Below are positions 45,850-57,698 of a stretch of 64,000 bases of DNA, piece after piece. A program made the position numbers and the translations under genes. The notes beneath the pieces were generated by a model. It was not told where the DNA came from and did no database searches. It saw nothing but the letters and a program-made list of their open reading frames with translations. How positions within the stretch are numbered: the first letter of the stretch is position 1; the number at the start of each line of letters is the position of its first letter. Source of the stretch: Flexamia atlantica (Eukaryota; Arthropoda; Insecta; Hemiptera; Cicadellidae); NCBI GenBank assembly GCA_035578135.1, contig JAQJVK010000010.1, positions 25,195,471-25,259,470 of the forward strand. Reading direction: 5' to 3'.

Positions 45850-46400
45850 CTCCTAATTATTTATTCCATTTTTTTAACAAAGGACCAGGACGTGACGATA
45901 GCTACTCGAAAGAAGCAGAGAATCTAAGATGGTTTAATTCTCCAATTTATATAAGCGTCAACAATGCCAGAGCCACTCTCAAAGTCAAAGGAAAGTATTT
46001 CGTTATAAGTTTGCAGAGTCTTGTAAATCAAACAAGTTCGTCCGATATAGACTTAATGAAAAAGTAAGATCGAGATCAAAACAAAGAAGGGTTAAACCGA
46101 ATTATCGGCGATTCGATGCCTCGGAATTCATTAAGACGACTTAATTTAATAAAATCGGGAGATGAAAGTAGCGGTCACGAAATTTTGCTTTGAACTCGGG
46201 GTCTAACCTGCCAATTAGGATGAGAGGTGGTATCGGGTAGCCCCGGGCGTTGAAGATTTTTCCAATGCTCAAACGGGGGTTGATATTAGATGGTTGTCGC
46301 GGAGAGGGGACAACGGGACACAGATATTGAGAACCTCCCCCTTGTGCCGTTTCAACCCTGTTTCATTTTCTACAACATCACCGTGTAAGAAAAGTATTTG
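45850..46400. promoter_or_regulatory. Island 15 with a possible small exon
   Basis: A 74-codon plus ORF (45843-46067) becomes protein-like after a T-rich AACAAAG boundary at about 45882 (GRDDSYSKEAENLRWFNSP and later NARATLKVKGKYFVISLQ). It is unrecognised and lacks a clear splice donor. The rest is GC-richer unique sequence without ORF. It may be a regulatory island or a small exon. Confidence 0.3.
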
Positions 46401-48089
46401 ATTTTAATTCGAAGCCGTTTAAACATTCAACGTTTCATTACTCGTCCCGAATCTTTGTCAGTTATTACTTCCGCTGAAGGTGGACTTCACGGTGTTTATA
46501 ATTTTGGAGGGGCAAATACAAAATAAGACATGGAATTATAGTAATGCTCTTTTAAGGTTTGTTGTGTGACCACTTTATAAATAGATTCGAGTACTCTATA
46601 AAGAATTTTTTTGCATTTGGCATACAGACAGCAATCCAGATGAACATTCTACATTTTATTGAAAAGAATTGAACTCAATGCGGTATTTGATTTTTATTGT
46701 TTTTTTTCTAGATATTTACACCTTACAATACATAAACATCATTTTTCTCCGAACACGTTTTGAAACCACTCTACTACATGGTCAGGTAAAAATCATCCAA
46801 TTTGTGATACAATTTAGCCTCTTGGTGGATCTTGGTAAAGGAATCTAACCAAGAATCCGTGTAGAACGTCCCTTTATCAGCCGTTAAAGATGGCCAGCAT
46901 TAAGTTCATAAATTCCTGTATATTTGAAAACCGAAATTTCCCATCTTGTTCCATGAGAAAGTCTAATTCTTAAATAAAATGAATCTTCAGGGGCTTATCG
47001 AGGTTAAGGATGAATTGTGTATGTTCTCTAAGTTGAAAAAGTACGTACTAAAACTACTCACAATAAGCTTAAAGCAAAATAATAATTAACAAATATCAAC
47101 AAATAATATTAAACAAATCAAGGAAATCCGATCAAAATAGTACAATTCTATGTTTTCGTCCATTTTTGGAGGGCCAAAAGGTATATCTGGTCATCCAGTG
47201 ATTAAGTGATCCTCTGGTAGGTAAATAGCAAATGAACAGGCTCTGACTTTTACTGTAGTAAAAAATTCAAGAAAATGCAACCTAAGAATTTTAACGATAC
47301 AAACTCAACAAATTCTTAATTAATAATCGCTAAACAGAATTTGAATTCGTTTTCAATGATTTTTGTGGTAAAATTAAGACTCGCTGCAAACGACCCTTGG
47401 GGAATCCCCACCCCCCAACTATCCTAAGCGTGGCTGTCACTATTATAGTTCCACTTTGCAGACTAATTCATTACAGCTTTCTTTTTCTTTCAGCTATTGA
47501 TATTTGTTTGATGTAGTGTGTATTTACAGTTTTGTGATTTGTTTATAGTCTAAAATATGTGCAATTTAAAATCCAGTTGCGTTACAGAGTTCATTACATT
47601 GAATATTTTTCAAGTGATATTGATGAAGATGATGTGAAAAATGATATTAACTTAGGTCAAAGTCAAAGTCCACAAAATGGTGACCACATAATTTTATTTA
47701 TTTCTTCTTTCATTCCATTTTTAGTAATGACCCCATTAAACTGTACGATTTTCTTTTTCCTTATTAACCTCTGACCAAAATGCATATTTTGGATTTTTGA
47801 TAACTGATGACTAAATATATTCTACGGGTCCTCTTACATAAAAATAAGTTTTATTTTCAGTATTTTCTGGATTTGAACCCAAGCCAGACTATTATACCAT
47901 ACGTTTAGGCCAACAAAATTTACATAAAAAGATAGCCCATTTTCTCTACTTTAAGAAAATATATACTTTTATACCATTAAATCAGCATTTTATATAAAAG
48001 TCCGCAAAAATGCAAAATATTGCTTAACATTTCAGTTTTTTTCTAATGGACACCTGGTACAGTTTTCCCGGAATACATAATGTAATTAT
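46401..48089. other. AT-rich spacer
   Basis: No supported feature. The 71-codon plus ORF at 47559-47774 has an acidic stretch (SSDIDEDD) but no family. Confidence 0.4.
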
Positions 48090-48094
48090 TATTT

Positions 48095-48140
48095 AATTTT
48101 TTTTGGACTTTTCCTTTCGCTTCTAGTGTTTAAACTACAT
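48095..48140 (+). repeat. Partial copy of the 2332-2843 inverted-repeat arm
   Basis: The T-run, CTTTTCCTTTCGCTTCTAGT and GTTTAA match the outer arm end at 2340-2372, then similarity stops. This shows that the arm belongs to a dispersed repeat. Confidence 0.55.
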
Positions 48141-48279
48141 ATAATGTAATGTACATAATGTACGTTATCCCCGTAGTACATATGACATTTTCCCTCCACC
48201 AGGACCAATATATAAAACACAATATAACTAAGTAATCATTGAACATAAAAAACACAATGACAAATGAAAATGAAAATGT

Positions 48280-48560
48280 TTTATTATGCTTTTAGCGCCT
48301 GCAATACATGCAACCATTCTTACACTAAAGATCAGCTGTCGGTCGCAACAGCTCTTGCGAACATGTTTGATTGTCAGCTGATCGTTGCTATGCTATTCTG
48401 GGTTTACTCTAACCCATAGAGAGTAAAGTAGCATTTTACTTCCTTAAGGCAAAAACTGCCTAAACGTAGCGTCGGAAGAAAGAAGTTTATCGATCGCCAA
48501 AAGAAGACATGATCTCCTCAGCTGATTATTTTACTCTTCCGATTTGATTGGACTGAGCTT
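48280..48560 (+). repeat. Candidate dispersed repeat B, copy 2
   Basis: TTTAGCGCCTGCAAT, ACATGCAACC, GATCAGCTG, GCAACAGCTCTTGCG and TCAGCTGATCGTTGC follow in an order that resembles the minus strand of 29985-30210. GAGAGTAAAGTAGC and TTTTACTTCCTTAA flank it. Confidence 0.4.
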
Positions 48561-49099
48561 GTTTCGTTTATAAAATAGCCTCAAAAATGTCAAATAGCTC
48601 CAGTGGTCTTGAGCTATGATGAGTTAGAATTATCTTCACCAGATGTAAATACAATTGCAGTTGAAGAAAATGTGCTGAATGCAACTGTTTGGCTCGAACG
48701 AGAACGAACTGCTTTACGAGCTTAATACATATATAAATTAAAAATTCACCTTCACTTTTCTTTATAAACTATTGATAAGTTTCAAGGATTTACAAGCTCA
48801 GTCGTACTGTGTGCTTTATATAGAAGTTTTTTTATATATCAAAATCCAGGAGGTCCAATCCACATGAAGAATATACTGCCATCAGTAACTTTGTATTTAC
48901 AATAGACTGTATATAATATAAATGTTAAACTATACAGAAATATATCGTAGCATAATAGTGTAGCACTTTTATTACCATACCATGTATTCTTACCATATCT
49001 TGCTATATAATTACGGTAGTTTTATTCACACCAGAGAATTGTACGAAATATTAAATTTTGTCTTATACATTGCCCACGAATGTCTAAACTCCATTATGC
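48561..49099. other. AT-rich spacer
   Basis: Nothing recognised. Confidence 0.5.
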
Positions 49100-49720
49100 C
49101 CTAGGCTATTCTTATTGTTGAACGAGACAGAAAGGGAGTGTGCGAGTTTAAACATCGCAGAGTGGGTCGGGGAGGAGGGGAGGGGGGAGGGGGAGTAATG
49201 ATAAAATAATAAGTCCGATCACAAACGAACACCCGACAAGCAATAATTACAATATCGAGGAGGCGGTGATAATAATCGCGGAAATTCTCCTCTACCTTGA
49301 TACGAATATTTAAAATAGGCAGTTTAATTTCTTTCTTTGGCGAGCTCCCCAATCACTCAGGCCTCCGAGCCACCCCCTCCCCGGCTCTTCCCCCACTAAT
49401 ATCTTCTTCATATTAGCCGCGTATCAAGTGTATGAGTGATTTCTCGAAAATTAAAATTGCCCCAGGGAGCTATGTATTACGGGAGCGGAGACACCGGCTT
49501 ATCTGTTCCTTTTTTAAAATATAACCACCTAGACCGTCGAGCGAGACCTTCCCTTTTATATTAGTGCACTCTACTTTTGTTACTTCTCTCCTTACCCCGA
49601 TTGCGATTGTTTCGCACACCTTGTTAAGACCCGTGCCTCGCTGATTACGCCCGCCGGCTGTGGGCGATGAACGCGGTAATGTTCTGTCAAAAATTACGTA
49701 CCCCGAGACCTCTTTATGTA
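49100..49720. promoter_or_regulatory. Island 16 with a G-rich tract
   Basis: 49155-49194 is a nearly pure G/A tract with several G3-G6 runs on plus, suited to quadruplex formation. It explains the Pro-rich part of the 83-codon minus ORF (49101-49352). The rest is complex GC-rich unique sequence. Candidate regulatory element. Confidence 0.38.
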
Positions 49721-50440
49721 GCTATCTGCAGGGTTTGTAGAAAACTTGGACGTATTAACAAATTTGAATCGTCTGCAGTATTTGATAAAATACGAGTTTG
49801 CCGATTAAATGGGGGTCTAAGAAATTCATCATTATTATGAATTAGTACGCTGCTAACTAAAAAAAATCCAACTCCTATTCAAAACTTTTTGTATACTTAC
49901 GATGGGATGCTTCACTATACGGTTGTAATTATGTATTTTGATTATAATTAAAATGTTCGGGTATATTCACTATAATAAATAATACTCCTTAAAACCTTTT
50001 ACCATTTTCAGGTTGTTTACCTAAGTTCATCGTAATTAAAGTACTTTGAACGTAGTTAAAGTTACTGGTTAACGAGTCCACCAGGTTTTGTTTCAGTTCA
50101 GGAGAGATAGGTAACAGTGTAATTTTATTGATTGCCTTACTGTTTTGATCAGATTCAGCAAACTTTTTATTAAAGAATTACTTGCACAACTAAATAGTCA
50201 TTTATGTAGCTGAGGTCACTGGCACGTCTCTAAAAGCCCAAAGTAGTATACAATATTTAGTAAATTTTCGTATTCGCAATCATAAGATTAAGAGGGCTAA
50301 TTCGCTATCTCATAGAGAAGAAACAAACAGAGGTCGCCTTTAAATGGGTCTTCTGTTGCGCCCAAGTACTATTACTATTAGTGTTAAATCCAGTTAGAGT
50401 TACAGTTAAGTTACTAGTTACTAGTTACAGTTCAGTTAAA
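49721..50440. other. AT-rich spacer
   Basis: AGTTACTAGTTAC-type short repeats at 50395-50440; otherwise nothing. Confidence 0.4.
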
Positions 50441-50632
50441 TTAGGAGAGGGCAGCGATGGTGCTGCTCTCTTGCGGAGTTAATGGTAAACTAAGTCCTCG
50501 ACACACGATAGGCAGCGGTCGACACACTCAGAGCGCAACATTAGAAGATGCCTCTGTTTAATTCTCCTCTGAGGCTATCTAAAATTATTTAATGACAGCT
50601 CAAATTCATTGATTTTTTTCTAATGCACATTT

Positions 50633-50900
50633 AAATAAATAAATAAATATTTTTATTTCAGAAGAGTACATGTACAAGATCTTATACAATAATACAAATT
50701 GATCACTTGTATTGCTTACAGCATTGCATACATTACAGTACTTTGGTACCTATATATTCACTTGAGTAACATTTAACTGTCTCAAATTATTATTTATATT
50801 AGGATGAAATAAAAATGAAGGATAATGTGATTTGTAATATGTAAAACACAATTTCAATATAAGCGAAGATCAGTCCGACGAGGGTCTTGCACTTCAGCGT
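50633..50900 (-). repeat. Possible LINE 3' end in antisense
   Basis: (AAAT)n followed by ATTTTTATTTCAG at about 50632-50662 is the reverse-complement style of an insect LINE tail. A 66-codon minus ORF (50799-50999) lies upstream in that sense but is not recognisable as RT. Tentative. Confidence 0.25.
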
Positions 50901-51082
50901 TCGCGGATATAAAATCAGATGACTAATTGAAGAAGAGCGCTCCAGCCGAGCGAGTCTTGTAATTGGCGAGCGCAGGTTCGACCACCTCAGCAGCAACACA
51001 CCCAGGCGGATAATTGTTCCTAGATGATCATTTTGTTTGTTTTGATTATATGTTTTAGGTGTCGGAAATTTGTAGGTGTGCC

Positions 51083-51173
51083 CTCCTTGTTTTTGATCAA
51101 GGAGTAAAAGTATATATTATATTCATAAAGCCTCTACTTCTTGAGGCTCTTCAGGAGATATCTATTTCCTGAA
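51083..51173 (+). other. Three consecutive perfect stem-loops
   Basis: CTCCTTG/CAAGGAG (51083-51104, 8-nt loop), AGCCTC/GAGGCT (51129-51148, 8-nt loop) and TTCAGGA/TCCTGAA (51150-51173, 10-nt loop) lie within 91 bp of AT-rich DNA. The last stem runs into GAAACTAGG. This resembles the hairpin-GAAAC ends seen at other repeats here. It may be a structured retroelement end or a small RNA locus. Confidence 0.6.
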
Positions 51174-52279
51174 ACTAGGTGTTTGTGTTAGTTGAGTTGA
51201 GCTACAGAAGAAATAAAACAAAAGTAGTGTGAAAGGTCTGTGGTCAGAGGCAAATTGTATGTAGCCTAAGGTAAAAACTTAAAATTTTATTTATGCATTA
51301 GATGGCGTGGTATTATGTTCTTTCGCGAGTTTTTGTTAAATTTATATATAAATATAAGTTAAGTCGAAAAAAATTTCATATTGTATTCAGGAAAGACGCT
51401 CCAATACTTTATTATTTTACCGTACACATAAAAATAATCAAAAAATTACAACAACTAAGCAAAAACCTAAAGCTTTCAGCGCTCTTGCTTAATTTTCTTT
51501 CATATTATTTAACGTAACTTCAAAAATGTTTATGATATGAACTTAAAACGTGAAAAATAATAATGCCAAATTGGACCAATACTATACAAATATACTGATG
51601 CTGAGTATTAACTTTCCATTTTGAATCATTTCAAAACAGTGTTTAAGATTTTAAATGTATAGATTATATCTCAAAACCCGTAAACTATACAAGGATGTTT
51701 CAAGCAACAACAAATGCGATAATTTTTATTTTATGATAAAAGTATAGTGTGTTTATGATTGCAATACAAATAATCATGAAATTCTAAATTTTCTGTATTT
51801 TAAGTGCAAATACGGGGCACATTTAGAATTTTTGCATCTAGTAGAAATCTTTGTTGAAATACTACAAAGAAGAAACTTTATTAATGAAGTTGCAATTGTG
51901 CACACATATTGGTTCAATCGTCCATTATTTAGTTGCAAGTTTTAAGTCCATATATGTAACGGTTTTATAAAATCATGGGAAAACATGGAAAACCGTCTTA
52001 GGACTAACGTTTTATTAATCAAATAATATGATACATTTTTATTGTAACGATGCTTTTACCATCAGCCTCCTTTCAAGCTTTATCAACCAACCGAATTAAA
52101 AGCATACAAAGTGTAGGTATTTTAAAAATAAATATCACGAATTGTTCATACCGCACTGTTTTTAATACAGCAGCATGTACAACACTATAAATGTAACATA
52201 TTTGTAAGTTCCAAGCTTTAAAAAAACTGATACCTGCCAAATACTGTAATACTCTTTCCCATAAAGCGCGTTTACCTAT
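51174..52279. other. AT-rich spacer
   Basis: Nothing recognised; the 71-codon plus ORF (51302-51517) is lysine-rich low complexity. Confidence 0.5.
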
Positions 52280-52700
52280 TGTTAAAAATTTAGGTAATTA
52301 CGAACGAGAGAAGGATCACACGGGCCACGCACAAGTAAAGAGAAAATAATTGAAAACCCAGTCGAGCGGCGGGTAAAAAGCGGGAGAATAGCCCTATAAA
52401 TACGGTCGAAATCGCGTTAAAAATAATTAGGCGGAGCGTCCCCTTTCCGCATGGTACACTGTGTATGAGATGACACATAATTACATCGTTGGTCTCTGAA
52501 TTCTGTCGGTGACAACGCCAAGACGGGCTTAGCGATGCTCCGCCGACTCGACCCGATACTGCGCCCAACTTGCCCACACATAACCCTTTCGCTAACTTGT
52601 GTAGCTGCATTTGAAAGGCGTCGGGCGCGCGACATCCCCGCCCCAAACCCGAAACCCCAACCCCGCGCTTCGCCACAGGAATGCCCCCTTCAAACTTTGT
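52280..52700. promoter_or_regulatory. Island 17 with the TGTCGGTGAC word
   Basis: Complex GC-rich block containing TGTCGGTGAC at 52504-52513, as in islands at 11751 and 30737. 128- and 72-codon minus ORFs overlap in different frames; neither has a domain. Candidate regulatory element. Confidence 0.38.
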
Positions 52701-54199
52701 GGGGTTAAGGCGATTAGAACACTAAAATTTTCGTATACATATTTAAGTGCAGTATTAAAATGTTAAAATACCTTGTGGTGTATATTTTCATGTTCAGAAG
52801 TTTTTTATTGAATGTATGATATGCTCCGTTGCGTGTTATGTTAACTTGTCATAAAAACATGTTATAAGTATATACATATCAAATTTGTTTTAATACTACA
52901 AGGATTGTATCACTAATTTTATTAACTGCGCTTAAACGACCATTTTTATTGAGGTACAAAAACCCCATAATTATCCTGTTTACTTCAATTGCACATTATA
53001 AATTAGAAAATTGCTATATTTGAAGATGTTTTAGTTAGCTGCTTGGTTGGAATAAATGTTGAGTGTATTAAACGACTTAAATAATTTATATATGACTTTT
53101 GAAAGAACTTGTTCCTCGTAACCACATAAATGCAAAATGCTTATTTACCGCACTGTAAAATAATGCTATTTCACCTAAGCTATTCAAAATATTTGAAAAA
53201 TCTATATTATTTAATTTGTAATCTTTAATAAAATGTATTATATCTCGTATGTATATTTTGTAAAACGTCAAAAATAAATTAAAAAAAGATAAAAGTATAG
53301 GCTTTTCACTGAATCCTATTACAGGTTACAATAAACAAATACCTAACTACGATTTCGTCGTTTAGTATTTTACAGTTCGCAAGTGGATAAAAAACGCCTA
53401 TATAAAATTAAACTAACGCTTTAATGTTAGAAGAATAAAAGTAGCTTCTGGGGCGAAATTTGACTTTCAACTTTTACAACTACTAACGAGAACCTTTTGT
53501 TTATTCAACTTTGACAAAAGGAAGTTATATTCGCTTTTTGAGCAGTCGACCAGTTTACAATCAGTCGTTTCAACTGATTACTATTAAACTTGCGATTTGA
53601 ATCTTCATTATATATTTATATTCAAAAATTTCAACAGTTTAAAGTGAAAATCACCTATAATGTATAAGCGTACCGTTTAGATTTCATGGATACATTTCAA
53701 AATCATTATAAAAATTACAAGTTGTATGAAAATATTTAGGTATTTTTTATTTGTATCAATAAGTAACGGTATGATTAGCAAGTAACAAGTATTAAAAAGT
53801 AATAACGGTATGATTAGCCTAAAGCATTGTTAATACTAGTTATACAAAATTAAGAAGTCTTACAATGATGTTATCAATTATGTCGATTATGTTTTATGTG
53901 TCCTATATTAAATTTTATTATAATAAATGTAGTATGACTAAAATTATGTTTTATCTTTTTTATTGGTTAAAATAGAGCAAACATCATGAAATTGTGGTTA
54001 ATTAGTATCTCAACAGGGCCTGATAGGTAATTAAAAACAATAAATAACTTCTTTTTTTAATTCAAAAGTTTATGAAAAATATAAATTTTTCTTAACAGTC
54101 AGACTTTATTGTTGACATGTTTCCTTGTACATTAATGAGTATTTATCATAAATTACTCTTAAAAAATGTGGATAAAATTAAAATTCTTTCTCAGGAAAG
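52701..54199. other. AT-rich spacer
   Basis: 1.5 kb of AT-rich DNA. AAGTAAC and GGTATGATTAGC(A/C) are repeated in tandem at about 53760-53822. Nothing else. Confidence 0.5.
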
Positions 54200-54297
54200 A
54201 CAGGTGGAATTCATTACGGACGAAGTGTAAGGAGTATATCCCCCGGGACTGTTAAACACATAACTTAAAGGGGAGGCTCCGTACTGGAAAACCGCAT

Positions 54298-54417
54298 TCT
54301 GTCTGACCGTGGTAAGACAGAAGAGGGAATTGCTTCCCTTTTCTTCTTGGACTTACGTTAGTGTTCGGCCTGTTGAGCGTTTTCCAGGGCAAGCGAAAAA
54401 CGCGGCATGCCCTGGAA
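54298..54417 (+). other. Cluster of strong hairpins upstream of the 26/43-bp array
   Basis: Hairpin 1: TCTGTCT/AGACAGA with a 10-nt loop (54298-54321). Hairpin 2: an 11-pair stem with one G.U pair around GGGAA/TTCCC and loop TTGC (54319-54344), sharing three bases with hairpin 1. Hairpin 3: TTCCAGGGCA/TGCCCTGGAA (54382-54417) with an inner GCG-A5-CGC. Hairpins 1 and 2 are mutually exclusive at AGA. An uncharacterised structured RNA or a cruciform-prone site is possible. Confidence 0.6.
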
Positions 54418-54547
54418 CCAGCGATGTGGTCGCTATGTGCTTTAGTTCCAGCTCAGATCACAAGAATCAGTGAACCTCGATGCCACAGTCCCTATGGAGA
54501 TGGCCCCACTCTCATTGTAGCAGAGTGCGGACAGATTCATCCCCATG

Positions 54548-54904
54548 CATCCGCTGTGACAGTTTCCGTAGCCCATGAGCTGTGACAGTACGACAGTGTC
54601 CGTAGTTCAGGGGCTGTGGCAGTACATCCGCTGTGACAGTGTCCGTAGCCCAGGAGCTGTGACAGTACATCCGCTGTGACAGTGTCCGTTGCCCAAGAGC
54701 TGTGACAGTACATCTGCTGTGACAGTGTCCGTAGCCCAGGAGCTGTGACAGTACATCCGCTGTGACAGTGTCCGTAGCCCAAGAGCTGTGACAGTGTCCG
54801 TAGCCCAGGAGCTGTAACAGTACATCCGCTGTGACAGTGTCCGTAGCCCAGGAGCTATGACAGTGTCCGTAGCCCAGGAGCTGTGACAATACATTCGCTG
54901 TGAT
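54548..54904 (-). repeat. Composite minisatellite: 26-bp core with optional 17-bp module (43-bp unit)
   Basis: The plus core is GACAGTGTCCGTAGCCCAGG plus AGCTGT (26 bp); the module GACAGTACATCCGCTGT (17 bp) is inserted in most copies, making 43 bp. Two 26-bp copies without the module lie near 54783 and 54853. CTGTGACAGT occurs at both module edges, so slippage or recombination between these repeats explains loss. On minus the unit is stop-free, giving ORFs of 173 and 128 codons (54512-55033, 54607-54993) that are by-products. Confidence 0.93.
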
Positions 54905-55299
54905 GATTCTTTCTCCCTTGGGAGAAAATAATAAAACTGTCGTTTTCGTAGCGGTATAGCGAAAAATGTGTTTATTCTCATCGAAGTTTCCATAAAACAT
55001 TTCAGAAGGCCAACATACTAGACTGTGGCCCATGGGGCAGGAATTCGATTATACTGCATGAATTATCAAAGTTAGGTCCATTACAAACCAAGCCACAAAC
55101 CCATAGTATATACAAGAAAACCAGCATTAAAGTAAATTTTGTAATGCGGTTTTGCTGACAATTTTTACATTAATTGGATGAAAATGATTTTATTTCATGA
55201 TTTGTTTTATAATGTTTTGTAATAAATAACTAATTATAGTTCTTAAAAATCAATAACAATATTGAAATATAAAAAATGTGCATCCGCGTTTAACTCAAT
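54905..55299. other. AT-rich spacer
   Basis: TTCTCCCTTGGGAGAA at 54909-54924 is a perfect 16-bp palindrome. Nothing else. Confidence 0.5.
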
Positions 55300-55980
55300 C
55301 CCTTCATGTGGGACGGTCTATTAGTGAACCCGCACTTCGCAAAACCATTTTTCAAGGGAAGGGAGGTTATTGGCAGCATACAGACAAACATTCTCGATAA
55401 ATCACGACAGAGAAAACCGTTTAGGCAGCAACAGGTCGGGCGTTTTTACCCTCGATTTTGTCGCAAAAGTGGAGAGAGATCGCGGTTTCCCACGAAAGGG
55501 ATGGAAATGAAATTATTTCCAATCTGTTCCGATACGCATCGACGGAGGCGAAACACGCCCCTCGGTAACCGAGGTCTCAATTTCCTACCACAAAAAATAA
55601 CTGAGGAGCAAACGGTGCATTCAAATCGACTTCCGCCCCCCTCCTACGATTCGGGCGCTCCGAATTATCAAAAAGCTATTAATCTCGTTTCGGTCCTGAA
55701 TGATGCGTGCCGCGCCGCCGAACAAGAAATGGTTGATTAATGACGAGTTAACGATTGTTCGAATCCTTTCTGTAAAAAGTCGGACCGAATTAACGAAGCT
55801 CGGTAACCATAACAAACGGAGGTAATGACCGCTGCCGACAGCAAAGGCGAAATGCACCTCGGCGTCTCGGAGCTTGTTTCGGCGACAGCTTCCTGCGGAC
55901 GGCGGACGGCGCGTCGCGATGTAGAGGACCCGACCGCCGCTCGAGCGTTGGGGAAAAGTAGCAGCACACTGGGACTTGGG
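55300..55980. promoter_or_regulatory. Island 18, with a 144-codon ORF
   Basis: The plus ORF 55306-55740 is the longest non-repeat ORF on plus in the window. It is basic, proline-containing and has no recognised domain, and minus ORFs of 78 and 76 codons overlap its end. The block may be a conserved non-coding element; an exon cannot be excluded. Confidence 0.33.
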
Positions 55981-56689
55981 TGAATCTACAAGATTCTTTG
56001 GTTAAAAGGGTGATTTGTCTGTAAATTAAAGCTTAAGACACTTTTATTGATGGAGAATACCGATTAGTTTTGACCAATGTTTCCGGTCTTTCGTTGTAGT
56101 AAAACAGAATTCACCTTTATTAAACTATGTAACGATTTAACTGAAACTTGAAGTTGTTAGGTTAATTTTCAATATATTGTTTAAATCTTTCAATTAGATA
56201 ATAAGTTTACAAATTTTAAAATAATTTGTCTGACATTAACCTGGTGTGAATTATGAACTCAAGGGAATGTTTATCATTTTATGTCATTATAACACCATGA
56301 CGTAGTTTTTAATGGATACCCTAAGGTATTACCGACTCATTTACATAACCATATCTTGTATTATTGATGTAATACTAACAATCGAAATGAAAATGAAAAC
56401 AATTTAAGATTTTCATTTGACAATTAAACGTTATGTGCAAGTTAAAATCACGCATAGCGAATTTTTGATTTTTTACCATAAAAAATTCATTGCTGCAAAA
56501 TAACCTATCAGCAAAATAAACACGAAAAAATTCTCACACAATAAAAAATATTCTAGTACTTAAACATTAAACTAAATTTTATGAGATCCCAATAACATTA
56601 GCATTTTGAAAATCATCTTCTTTCGACCGATTTGATAATAATTTTTGACAAAACCTGTTTACAGTACAAGGTTTGGTCTTCTCCCTTCA
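55981..56689. other. AT-rich spacer
   Basis: Nothing recognised. Confidence 0.5.
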
Positions 56690-57170
56690 CATCGAGGGGC
56701 GCAAAAGGTAGTTAATGGGAGGAAAATTTTCCGACCTGAGAATCTTTAACGAATGCGGCCGATTCGTTTGTACTAGTGACAAACAACGAGCTCATTACAA
56801 TACCGGGCAGGCGAGCCGCGACCCCTCGAAATTAAAGTCTAAAAATTCCTTCCCCTCGTTCCGGAGCGTTTGGCGACCTTATTATCAATCACCTAACACC
56901 TCCGGATTGGCCGATTGTTTCTGGCCCGGTGATTCGAACGGAGAGACTTCTTTACCGCTTCTTTCTTCATCAACTCGCCTCTTCCTAACTCGATTACTCC
57001 CCCGAATAATTCGGCGGAAGAATCGGGAGAAACAGAATTTTCCTTCTTAAACGTTTAATTTATTTGGAAAGAAACGCGTTTAATCGTCGGGAAAAACGAA
57101 ATATCTTTTTCAGTTAGTTCCGAAAGAAATTTCGAAGCCTTAATCAAGAAGGTCTTCCAGAGGGGTGCTT
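56690..57170. promoter_or_regulatory. Island 19
   Basis: Complex block with CCGGATTGGCCGATTGTTTC (CCAAT-box and Sox-like words on opposite senses) at about 56910. A 111-codon plus ORF (56715-57050) is featureless. Candidate regulatory element. Confidence 0.35.
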
Positions 57171-57698
57171 TCCGAGTGGTCGGTTAATTGTTATGTCTAC
57201 ATCGTGATCTAGAGATCCTCCGATCCGCAACATTACCGTTTGTACATTTATCCTACCTTTCCATGGGAATGATTCGTGTTCGTTGTCAAATGTTAATTCG
57301 TACGTGCGTATGGTTTCTGCTCACAGTAACAGTGTTGTTGTCGTCGTATTATAAATTATATAGATATGCGTATAGTGTATGCCTTTTTATGGATTCGATC
57401 GGAATTGCTGTGACGAAAATATTAAAATGTATTAGTATTATGGGTATGATATCAATGAAGGGACGTGTCATATTAACGACTGAGTAAGTCGAGGGTGTCG
57501 ATCTAACTAGCGATTTTATAACATCCGAACATCTAAATTGTTACACCTATAATAACAGTCGAGACAAAATCTCCGACACAAAGAGCAATGTGAACCACGA
57601 ATATTATGTCATATTATTCGCAAAAAGACGACTAACGAGATTCAATATTCGGAATAAATATAGTTTTGGGGATCGACCTCAGTTCCCACCGTGGGCCA
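57171..57698. other. Spacer before the 38/40-bp array
   Basis: A 99-codon plus ORF (57188-57487) encodes a partly hydrophobic peptide of unknown identity. No other feature. Confidence 0.3.

Noticed and set aside
47395..47440. CCTTGGGGAATCCCC as an RT GxPQG block
   Set aside because: Neither strand gives the flanking RT motifs seen in the two real relics.
54512..55033. A 173-residue minus-strand protein
   Set aside because: Most of it translates the 26/43-bp array; the tail outside the array has no recognisable features.
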